Source: H111-94 sp034436045 (lineage in GTDB: Bacteria > Chloroflexota > Ktedonobacteria > Ktedonobacterales > Ktedonobacteraceae). Taken from it: a DNA stretch of 7,261 bases. The translations under genes and the position numbers were made by a program. Every line of letters starts with the position of its first letter. The stretch's first letter is position 1. Below, piece by piece: positions 1 through 4,500 of this stretch. The stretch is taken from NCBI GenBank assembly GCA_034436045.1, contig DAOTVZ010000324.1, positions 1 to 7,261 of the forward strand, in the 5' to 3' direction. The notes under the pieces were generated by a model that worked only from the letters and a program-made list of their open reading frames with translations, was not told the DNA's origin and made no database searches.

Positions 1-142
1 ACGTCCACTGCTTCGTCTCGGTGGGCGCGTTGGCACTGCTGATCACCTCCTGTTGCAGATTATGATAGCTGCCGGTGGCCGGTGCCTGGTGATAGTCGCC
101 TAAGCCGGAACTGCTATTGTAGTCATCATCGATATCGCTGGC
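1..142 (-). other. Possible edge fragment of a minus-strand coding region
   Basis: The minus strand is open for 47 codons from a TAA at 143-145 to the window edge. It reads a polar, Asp/Ser-rich peptide beginning ASDIDDDYNSSSGLGDY and later NLQQEVISSANAPTE, which looks more like real protein than the other frames do. No ATG, GTG or TTG lies near its upstream end, so if it is coding it is either 5'-truncated or starts further in. A near-perfect Shine-Dalgarno sequence (AGGAGGTGATC on the minus strand, about 29-39) sits 9 bases before a GTG in another frame, which could instead start a gene that leaves the window. No family is recognised. Confidence 0.25.
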
Positions 143-219
143 TTATCAAGCGAGCAGCAGGTGCATCAGATAAAATTACGCTTACAGATTTCCTAGAAAT
201 GTAGCTTGATAAGCAGCGA
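135..219. repeat. Inverted repeat spanning the 3' end of the DUF4288-like gene
   Basis: The arms are 135-151 and 204-219. The core GCTTATCAAGC (141-151) is the exact reverse complement of GCTTGATAAGC (204-214). After a one-base bulge at G140 a further five bases pair (TCGCT with AGCGA). The spacer is 52 bases. The right arm lies inside the last codons of the gene at 182-526 and the left arm lies beyond its stop. It could fold at the 3' end of that transcript, or it could be a small inverted duplication of the gene's tail. No T-tract follows, so it is not called a terminator. Confidence 0.5.
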
Positions 220-526
220 AATCTCGGAAGAAGCGAGAGAAGATTTCCTCTCCATCTGGTAATGTATCACTTAATGCTGGCTGAACCCGTTCAAGCTGTT
301 TGAACGACCAGGTAATGGTCTCTCCATACTGATTTTTATAGCTATGTATGCTATTGGCTACATATTCTGTTACCCTGGACATCGCCTCTTCCTCTGAAGT
401 TGCTTTGATGGCTAACAATGATTCCTCAAAGAGAGGCTCATAATCCGCGCTATCAGAGGAAGATTCATAGATGATGGTAGCTATATAGGTCGATGTCGGG
501 ACAGAGGACTGATTTTGTATGTTCAT
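182..526 (-). CDS. DUF4288-like small protein
   Basis: This encodes 114 residues with no signal peptide or membrane segment, so it is probably cytoplasmic. The pattern is an N-terminal beta strand (YIATIIYES, about 14-22), an acidic stretch, then EESLLAIKATSEEEAMSRV (34-52), GETITWSFKQLERV (68-81) and DGEEIFSRFFRDF (91-103). This spacing and the closing 'dG-E-ifSRFF' block resemble the DUF4288 family as I remember it. That family is small, alpha/beta and of unknown function. The start is supported by a GAGG five bases before the ATG (minus strand, 527-535). It lies downstream of the secreted-protein gene on the same strand, 237 bases away, so co-transcription is possible but not shown. The family assignment is from memory of the pattern; that the gene is real is more certain than its family. 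Confidence 0.65.
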   Translation of the reverse strand: MNIQNQSSVPTSTYIATIIYESSSDSADYEPLFEESLLAIKATSEEEAMSRVTEYVANSIHSYKNQYGETITWSFKQLERVQPALSDTLPDGEEIFSRFFRDFAAYQATFLGNL

Positions 527-633
527 CTTAGCCTCGCTCTTATTTTGCCAATTTGACGTAAAACTCTGCCTTCTTTGTGCAAATTAAATAGATCGCTCAT
601 TAGGAAGGGTAGCAGAGTCCTGTTATAGAGTCA

Positions 634-680
634 AGCTCCACTTGCAACGCAAAAACATTTTCCGAGTTTCAAGTGGAGCT
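634..680. repeat. Perfect 11-bp inverted repeat in the spacer between two minus-strand genes
   Basis: AGCTCCACTTG (634-644) and CAAGTGGAGCT (670-680) are exact reverse complements around a 25-base spacer. The pair lies between the stop of the secreted-protein gene and the start of the DUF4288-like gene. It could form an RNA hairpin that ends or separates the two messages, but no U-run follows on the minus strand. A protein-binding dyad is the alternative. The nearby weak plus-strand frame starting at 642 is not considered a gene. Confidence 0.5.
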
Positions 681-763
681 GGCATGCTAAAAACCTATCA
701 TGCCTATTCATCTAAAGCTCTTGTGCTGAGAAGACTTCACAAGAAACAGGCATTGAACTCTTT

Positions 764-1486
764 CTACTTTCTAAATCGTGAGTCTGTGAGCAATTTACGA
801 GCCGTTTGGCAAGCTTTATCGCCTGTTTTAGCACATGCAAATATTTGTGCTAATGTCCAGCCTAATAACTGACTTGGAAATTGTTGTCGGATTGAACCTC
901 TCAAACAACGTGAGATAAAGCTATCAGCAGTCTCATTCGGGTTGTCGTTCGGAGCGCAACTTTGGACAGCCAAAGACGAGATGACATCATTATACGGGCT
1001 AATCAGGTTTACCTGAGTAAACACTGCAAAATTGAACATATAATTTTGCAGGTTAATATCCTTGTAAAAGGCTCCAGGTGTATCGTGAGATATGAAACTA
1101 CTCGTCTTGTCGTTCCAATTCTGGAGACATCCACCGAGGTAGATGGGGGCACAGTAATCAGTCAGATTAGCCCATCCGCTCCCGCTGAAGCAGAGGGTCG
1201 GCCCACTGAAGTTCGCGTCCCAGTATAAAACAAGTGAGTAGTCATCGCACGTAATGCTGATGCTAGCAGGATGCCGGACGCTGTTGGAAGCAGGCACAGA
1301 ATCCAGGCAAGTCGTGAGTGGTGATGCACTACCGCGTAGATGAACCAACAGATGTTCACATGGTTGAGCGACAAAGTGCTTTGTCGCATGACCGCCCTGA
1401 GTAGCCGCGCTTGCCGGAAGCACCAGGAAGCAGGCTGCCATCAGGCAAGAGAAGAGCGGCATGAGGAGACGATTTACTTTGGCCAT
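764..1486 (-). CDS. Secreted beta/gamma-crystallin-like calcium-binding protein
   Basis: This encodes 240 residues. The first 28 or so form a classical signal peptide: Lys/Arg near the start, the hydrophobic run LLMPLFSCLMAACFLVLP, and cleavage likely after PASA. The mature part holds two crystallin-type Greek-key motifs. The first (about 84-133) has LYWDANFSG followed by a Cys/Phe/Gly stretch and ends in N125-D-K-T-S-S130. The second (about 138-174) has FYKDIN and ends in N166-D-V-I-S-S171. Both endings fit the known (N/D)(N/D)xx(S/T)S calcium-binding motif. The roughly 60-residue tail (180-240) contains GSIRQQF, then TLAQI, then TARKLLTDSRFRK; it is predicted helical and I cannot assign it. 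The ATG has a strong ribosome site (AGAAGGAG, seven bases upstream). Likely role: an extracytoplasmic structural or ligand-binding protein. Whether the tail has an activity is unknown. Confidence 0.75.
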   Translation of the reverse strand: MAKVNRLLMPLFSCLMAACFLVLPASAATQGGHATKHFVAQPCEHLLVHLRGSASPLTTCLDSVPASNSVRHPASISITCDDYSLVLYWDANFSGPTLCFSGSGWANLTDYCAPIYLGGCLQNWNDKTSSFISHDTPGAFYKDINLQNYMFNFAVFTQVNLISPYNDVISSLAVQSCAPNDNPNETADSFISRCLRGSIRQQFPSQLLGWTLAQIFACAKTGDKACQTARKLLTDSRFRK

Positions 1487-1819
1487 GAGAATACTCCTTC
1501 TGTAGACAAACGAGCGCAGCCTTATATGTCGTTGTTCATCGTAGAATTGCTAGATATCTATCTCATGCATAATGATAACTTTACATGCTGTCGTTAGTAT
1601 GATAGCAATTCATGTCTCTACGAAAAGACAGGCTACGCAACTCGAATGTTCTCCCTTTGACGTTGACAATGTTCAGAAGCTAACTTCCTATGCATATTCT
1701 ACCTGAATCTGCTTTATTTCAAGCCTGTTTTGGCACTGACTTTTTGGGAGCCTTGTACCCGATTTTTTTGTGGGACTCAGGGACCCATTTTGCTGGTACC
1801 CCGCGCAGAATAGTTACTG
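1487..1819. other. Intergenic region: leader of the secreted-protein gene, then sequence with no recognised feature
   Basis: These 333 bases hold the ribosome site of the secreted-protein gene (1491-1500) and an AT-rich minus-strand stretch with several possible -10 boxes, such as TATCAT and TATAAG on the minus strand. No -35/-10 pair was good enough to call. From 1621 to 1819 I see no gene. The block at about 1735-1800 mixes homopolymer T runs with GGGACTCAGGGACCC and two GGTACC/GTACCC-like elements. It has the look of a repeat or mobile-element remnant, but I cannot name it. Confidence 0.5.
1544..1611. repeat. 9-bp inverted repeat upstream of the secreted-protein gene
   Basis: GAATTGCTA (1544-1552) and TAGCAATTC (1603-1611) are exact reverse complements separated by 50 bases of AT-rich DNA. 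They lie 58-125 bases upstream of the start codon at 1486, where a promoter would be expected. They could be a pair of operator half-sites or chance symmetry in AT-rich sequence. Confidence 0.3.
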
Positions 1820-2296
1820 TTATTCTTGCCTTGCTTCATATGGATAGAGCCTTGTACTCTTTATCATGAGAAGATAGCCGCATTGAGGAAGAGGAGCAAT
1901 ATGCAACACTGGCACAACCTGCTCTAGCTTAATGCGTAAATTTGTGATAGCTCGCGCTGCTGGTCTAAACACACGCTTAAAATATTTTCGCTCTTTTCTT
2001 TGTGCCTCTTGCAGTTCTCGTTGGCATTGCTCAACTGAGAGGGATGTTACCACGCTCAGGAGTGTCTCGTAGGGTGTGTAATTTGGATAGAATGCTAAAA
2101 GAGTAAAAAATGTTTTCCACTCATTAGGTGTTAATCGTTGCTGTGTGATGATATGGGAGTTCTGTGTGTCCAACAAACTAATTGTTCGCTGTATCCCATA
2201 AAGGATAAGGCGCGAATCAGGGAGAACTTTGTTTAGCTCCTGCAAGAATCTTTGTGTGGTATCTTCGGTAGCATTATTCCTATTTTGCTGCTGCAT
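1820..2296 (-). CDS. Small winged-helix protein, OmpR/PhoB DNA-binding-domain type
   Basis: This encodes 158 residues with no signal peptide. Residues about 55-144 follow the plan of the Trans_reg_C winged helix: LTPNEWKTFFTLLAFYPN (55-72), as in the 'LTpxEfxlLxlLaxxp' start; PYETLL (75-80); a basic stretch, KERKYFKRVFRPAA (101-114); AITNLRIKLEQV (116-127), like the recognition helix 'xxisrLRkKl'; and a C-terminal hairpin, HIAPLPQCGYLL (132-143), like 'IxTvrgxGYxL'. No receiver domain is present, so it is not a standard response regulator. The first 50 residues are unassigned. The start is supported by GAGAGGAG six bases before the ATG. It probably binds DNA; its targets are unknown. The end of an IS110 element lies only 60 bases upstream, in its leader. 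Confidence 0.65.
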   Translation of the reverse strand: MQQQNRNNATEDTTQRFLQELNKVLPDSRLILYGIQRTISLLDTQNSHIITQQRLTPNEWKTFFTLLAFYPNYTPYETLLSVVTSLSVEQCQRELQEAQRKERKYFKRVFRPAARAITNLRIKLEQVVPVLHIAPLPQCGYLLMIKSTRLYPYEARQE

Positions 2297-2365
2297 TCTT
2301 ATCTCCTCTCTAAATGACTATTTTAGTGCTGGGTAGTGTCGCCGGACATGATGGTCCCCTTTTAC

Positions 2366-2371
2366 GTTAAT
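2366..2371 (+). promoter_or_regulatory. Left-end -10 half of the predicted circle-junction promoter
   Basis: GTTAAT (four of six matches to TATAAT) begins 9 bases inside the left end. On joining the right end to the left end it would lie 18 bases after TTGACA at 4036-4041. TAATAT two bases further in is an alternative. Transcription would begin near 2378, just before the 5' stem-loop of the bridge RNA. In the integrated element the -35 is absent from this side. Confidence 0.5.
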
Positions 2372-2377
2372 ATATTT

Positions 2378-2585
2378 CCAAGCCCACTCGACAGAGGGCC
2401 GGAGCAAGCGATACACTTGCTCTAGTGAATTGTTGAACATGCCAGGGAAAGGCTCTGGACTCCACACGGCTCGACCGATTAAGAAAGCTCGCGCTTCCCT
2501 GGTGTCGTTCCTGAGACCAATTGATGATGAGAAAGTCGCGCTTCGAGCGCCTCAGTAAAAGGGCACAGCCGCTCAGGAACAATGT
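2378..2585 (+). ncRNA. Predicted IS110 bridge RNA
   Basis: Bridge RNAs of IS110 elements hold target DNA and donor DNA in two internal loops and direct the recombinase. Three stems can be seen here in the expected order. The 5' stem-loop is GAGCAAG/CTTGCTC (2402-2408/2416-2422, 7-base loop). The target-binding stem is CCAGGGAA/TTCCCTGG (2442-2449/2495-2502, extendable by G-U pairs) around 45 bases. The donor-binding stem is GTTCCTGAG/CTCAGGAAC (2507-2515/2572-2580) around 56 bases, with an inner hairpin GCGCT-TCG-AGCGC (2538-2550). The donor loop contains AGAAAGTC (2530-2537), identical to the right end, and GTAAAAGGG (2555-2563), complementary to the left end. In the target loop AAGAAAG (2481-2487) is complementary to the right flank (4050-4056). 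The left-target guide was not found. The exact 5' and 3' ends are estimates. Confidence 0.75.
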
Positions 2586-2592
2586 GTATACA

Positions 2593-2605
2593 GAAGGAGA
2601 CCTTC
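2593..2605 (+). promoter_or_regulatory. Transposase ribosome site inside a small hairpin
   Basis: The Shine-Dalgarno sequence GAAGGAG lies seven bases before the ATG at 2607. It is part of a perfect inverted repeat, GAAGG-AGA-CCTTC. In the transcript this could pair and limit ribosome access, holding transposase synthesis down. A five-pair stem with a three-base loop is weak, so any effect would be mild. Confidence 0.45.
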
Positions 2606-2606
2606 C

Positions 2607-3821
2607 ATGTTCTATGCAGGTATCGATTGGGCAGATCAGAAGCACGACGGGCTGGTCATTGACGAAATGGGTCGGAAGCTTGGTTCGATCCGTATCGATC
2701 ATACCCCAGAAGGCCTCGCGAAGCTGGATACGTGGCTTGCGCAGATCTTGGGTGAACACAACCGGGATCAGATGGCTTGCATCGTCGAGACGACACACGG
2801 GTTGCTCATTGCCTTTTTGTTGGAGCATGGCTGGCCTGTCTATCCCGTCAATCCTCGCACCGTTGATCGAAAACGTTCGGCATCGGGGGCGAAAACCGAT
2901 CGGATTGATGCCTATCTGCTCGCCAAAACAGGACGAGCGGATTTTGCCGATTTGCACCGGCTGACCCCGGATAACGAGAAGGTGGCCGAACTGAAAGCCT
3001 TGACCCGTGACCAAGATAGCTTGATTCAGATGCAAACACGCTTGGTCAATCAGCTGACTGCTTGCCTCAAGGATTACTATCCTGTCGCCTTGCATCTGTT
3101 TGCCAAACTCCAGCAAAAATCGGCCCTGGTCTTCCTGCAAACCTATCCAACGCCTCAGAAGGCAATGGAGGCCTCGCGCGAACAGATCGCTCACACGCTC
3201 AAACAAGCCGGACATACGAGAGTAGAAGCGATCTCTGCCAAGATTTTTGAAACGTTGCATCAGCCGCATCTGTCCGCGTCTGCGGTAACGACGCGGACCA
3301 AATCGCGTTTGATGTTGGCCCTGGTCGCTCAACTGTTGCCTTTGATCGAGCAAATCGCTGCGTATGATGAGGAGATCGAACGCCTTTTTTTGAGTCATGA
3401 AGACAATGAGGTCTTCAGCAGTTTGCCAGGGGCAGGAAAACGCCTGGCTCCTCGGTTGTTGGCAGAAATTGGCGATGATCCCCATCGCTATGCGAGTGCA
3501 GCGAGCCTGCAAGCGCTCGGAGGCACATCCCCAGTCTTGTTTCAGAGTGGCAACTACTCCAAGCCTCATCGACGATTGGGATGTATCAAACCGCTGCGCA
3601 ACGCCTTGCATCAATTTGCCTGGCAAAGTACACAGCAAGAGGAGTGGGCCAGCGCCTATGATCAACGAAAACGCGCAGAAGGCAAAAGCCACAGTGTCGC
3701 CGTGCGAGCCCTCTCCAATATTTGGGCGCGTATCCTCTTCGCTCTGCTCCGGTCGCACGATACCTATGTGTCGGCGACCTTTGAAACGTCCAGACAACTC
3801 CATACACTCAAAGCTGCTTAG
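2607..3821 (+). CDS. IS110-family transposase (DEDD/serine bridge-RNA recombinase)
   Basis: This encodes 404 residues, normal for the family. The N-terminal RuvC-like DEDD domain begins at once with YAGIDWADQKHD. The acidic residues are D7, E61 (in CIVETTHG) and D98 plus D101 (in GAKTDRIDAYLLA). A coiled-coil-like helical middle (about 125-265) follows. The C-terminal Transposase_20 domain starts with the helix-hairpin-helix-like LPGAGKRLAPRLLAEIGD (273-290) and carries the catalytic serine in LFQSGNYSK (S314). Enzymes of this family cut and rejoin target and donor DNA through the serine, with the DEDD site assisting, guided by the bridge RNA encoded just upstream. All key residues are present and the frame is intact, so it is predicted functional. 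The start is fixed by GAAGGAG seven bases upstream. The gene runs opposite to all host genes in the window. Confidence 0.95.
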   Translation: MFYAGIDWADQKHDGLVIDEMGRKLGSIRIDHTPEGLAKLDTWLAQILGEHNRDQMACIVETTHGLLIAFLLEHGWPVYPVNPRTVDRKRSASGAKTDRIDAYLLAKTGRADFADLHRLTPDNEKVAELKALTRDQDSLIQMQTRLVNQLTACLKDYYPVALHLFAKLQQKSALVFLQTYPTPQKAMEASREQIAHTLKQAGHTRVEAISAKIFETLHQPHLSASAVTTRTKSRLMLALVAQLLPLIEQIAAYDEEIERLFLSHEDNEVFSSLPGAGKRLAPRLLAEIGDDPHRYASAASLQALGGTSPVLFQSGNYSKPHRRLGCIKPLRNALHQFAWQSTQQEEWASAYDQRKRAEGKSHSVAVRALSNIWARILFALLRSHDTYVSATFETSRQLHTLKAA

Positions 3822-3902
3822 GGAGTTGGAGATTTTCGGGGCAAAACCGCCCATGTTTTTGCCTTCAAATGAGCATATCTGCTTCAAATCATGCAAGCGG
3901 CT

Positions 3903-3935
3903 CGGCGTCAAGGGAAACGAAGTGGCTTGACGCCG
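3903..3935 (+). repeat. Strong 10-bp hairpin in the right noncoding end of the IS
   Basis: CGGCGTCAAG (3903-3912) and CTTGACGCCG (3926-3935) pair perfectly around a 13-base loop, 82 bases after the transposase stop. No T-run follows, so it is not a standard intrinsic terminator. It may stop read-through with help from a factor, protect the message end, or have a role at the right end. A smaller pair, GCATGA/TCATGC (3943-3948/3958-3963), lies just beyond. Confidence 0.5.
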
Positions 3936-4035
3936 GGACGTGGCATGATACGCTCCTTCATGCTCCTTTGAAGCCATCTGGGCCTCCATTCGTCTCATCT
4001 TTTCTCCTATCCTAGAAATTCGTTGTCTCAAGGGG

Positions 4036-4041
4036 TTGACA
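4036..4041 (+). promoter_or_regulatory. Right-end -35 half of the predicted circle-junction promoter
   Basis: A perfect TTGACA ends 9 bases inside the proposed right end and points outward. In the integrated state it faces the flank. In a circle it would join to GTTAAT at 2366-2371 with an 18-base spacer (9 bases from each end). Junction promoters of this kind are known for IS110-family and other circle-forming elements. Confidence 0.55.
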
Positions 4042-4053
4042 TAGAAAGTCTTT

Positions 4054-4066
4054 CTTGCCAGGCAAG
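4054..4066. repeat. Palindrome immediately beside the IS insertion point
   Basis: CTTGCC-A-GGCAAG is a perfect 13-base palindrome that starts four bases after the proposed right end. IS110-family elements often choose short, defined targets, some within palindromic repeats, so this may be part of the target. The outer CTT also belongs to the 7 bases matched by the RNA's right-target guide. Confidence 0.4.
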
Positions 4067-4104
4067 ATAGCCTCTAGAGTGGCGATGACACCCAATCGTC
4101 AAGG

Positions 4105-4142
4105 TTGCATGTGGACTTGACACCAGCAGTTATAGCATGCAA
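4105..4142. repeat. Inverted repeat around the possible minus-strand promoter
   Basis: TTGCATG (4105-4111) and CATGCAA (4136-4142) are exact reverse complements with 24 bases between. The right arm overlaps the spacer next to the -10 box of the promoter at 4129-4158 and the left arm covers the region just after its start site. This would suit an operator, but the regulator is unknown. Confidence 0.35.
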
Positions 4143-4158
4143 TAGTCGGGGTTATCAA
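4129..4158 (-). promoter_or_regulatory. Possible sigma70-type promoter pointing left
   Basis: On the minus strand TTGATA (4153-4158) is followed by an 18-base spacer and TATAAC (4129-4134). Each box matches the consensus at five of six positions. It points toward the IS and the winged-helix gene at 1820-2296. Without the IS, the start site (about 4122) would lie roughly 130 bases from that gene's ATG. With the IS in place it is 1.7 kb further away. Confidence 0.4.
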
Positions 4159-4253
4159 TAGGCATGAACAATTTTTATGATTTCTTGATACACTGCATAA
4201 CTTCAAAATATACTAAATTATTTTTTTTTTTTGACTCATTTTGTGTCAGAGAT

Positions 4254-4279
4254 ATTAAAAAATTACGTGATTTTTTAAT
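4254..4279. repeat. AT-rich 10-bp inverted repeat
   Basis: ATTAAAAAAT (4254-4263) and ATTTTTTAAT (4270-4279) pair perfectly around a six-base loop. It lies near a T12 run (4221-4232) in the most AT-rich part of the window. It could be a cruciform or protein-binding site, or simple low-complexity DNA. It is too weak in RNA form to be a convincing terminator. Confidence 0.35.
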
Positions 4280-4339
4280 TACCAAAAAGTACTATCATCG
4301 ATGTGCGGAATGGCAAGTAATCCGTGTATCTGGCAATCG

Positions 4340-4399
4340 CGGTGGAGGGACAGGTTATCGGGTGTAACAAATGAACCTGGGAATCCGGTGGAGGGACAG
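4340..4399. repeat. Two copies of a 14-base direct repeat near the recG 3' end
   Basis: CGGTGGAGGGACAG occurs at 4340-4353 and again at 4386-4399, 46 bases apart, each preceded by an AATC. The first copy continues GTTATCGGGT, which resembles AGGGACAG...TATCGCGT in the repeat unit inside recG (6830-6853). It is therefore probably a degenerate member of the same dispersed family. Confidence 0.5.
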
Positions 4400-4500
4400 C
4401 TTTAGCACACCCGTGGTGCGGTGTGTGCCCAGCGAACGCCAGGACGGACGCGCCCAGCGTATTGACGGGCCGAAACTGTCCGTACGGGATTACGCGAGCA

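Larger units (their letters stand above)
2357..4050 (+). mobile_element. Complete IS110-family insertion sequence (IS110 group, with left-end bridge RNA region)
   Basis: The element is about 1694 bp: a 250-base left noncoding region, one transposase gene and a 229-base right noncoding region. There are no terminal inverted repeats and no clear target duplication, as is normal for the family. The ends were placed from internal evidence. CCCTTTTAC (2357-2365) is the reverse complement of 2555-2563, in the second RNA loop. AGAAAGTC (4043-4050) is identical to 2530-2537 in the same loop. Both junctions carry TC (2355-2356 and 4049-4050), the probable core dinucleotide. The long upstream noncoding region with this RNA points to the IS110 group rather than IS1111, whose RNA lies downstream. 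Ends are probably right to within a few bases. It appears intact and possibly active. Confidence 0.8.
4051..4500. other. Intergenic region between the IS and the 3' end of recG
   Basis: No gene is supported in these 450 bases. The first part (to about 4160) holds the insertion-site palindrome and a possible minus-strand promoter. From about 4164 to 4300 the DNA is very AT-rich, with a run of twelve T (4221-4232) and an AT hairpin. The weak plus-strand frame there, which reads Phe/Tyr/Lys-rich peptide, is taken as noise. From about 4320 to 4500 the base composition turns sharply GC-rich, with a 14-base direct repeat and several short dyads, including CCGTACGG (4480-4487) and GCACAC/GTGTGC (4405-4410/4423-4428). 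This part could end the recG message or be a dispersed intergenic repeat. No clear terminator was seen. Confidence 0.5.

Noticed and set aside
29..39. GATCACCTCCT-like sequence resembling the 3' end of 16S rRNA
   Set aside because: Only the anti-Shine-Dalgarno core matches. No neighbouring 16S sequence is present, so it reads as a ribosome site on the minus strand or as chance.
642..872. Plus-strand frame of 76 codons
   Set aside because: It starts with TTG without a ribosome site, overlaps the secreted-protein gene in antisense, and contains one arm of the inverted repeat.
1730..1800. Possible remnant of another insertion sequence
   Set aside because: Odd composition and short dyads only. 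No transposase fragment and no matching second end were found.
2367..4031. Long minus-strand open frame (554 codons) antisense to the transposase
   Set aside because: It covers the bridge RNA, the transposase and the right IS end in antisense. The transposase has all family motifs. An internal ATG (3996-3998) has a good-looking ribosome site, but the peptide shows no recognisable domain and is rich in residues typical of antisense frames.
4164..4367. Plus-strand frame of 67 codons in the AT-rich spacer
   Set aside because: Its composition follows the T-rich and GC-rich DNA it crosses, with a Phe run from the T12 tract. There is no ribosome site and no family resemblance.
4402..4430. Possible recG terminator hairpin (GCACAC/GTGTGC)
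   Set aside because: The stem is short, the inner pairing is poor and there is no T-tract on the minus strand side.
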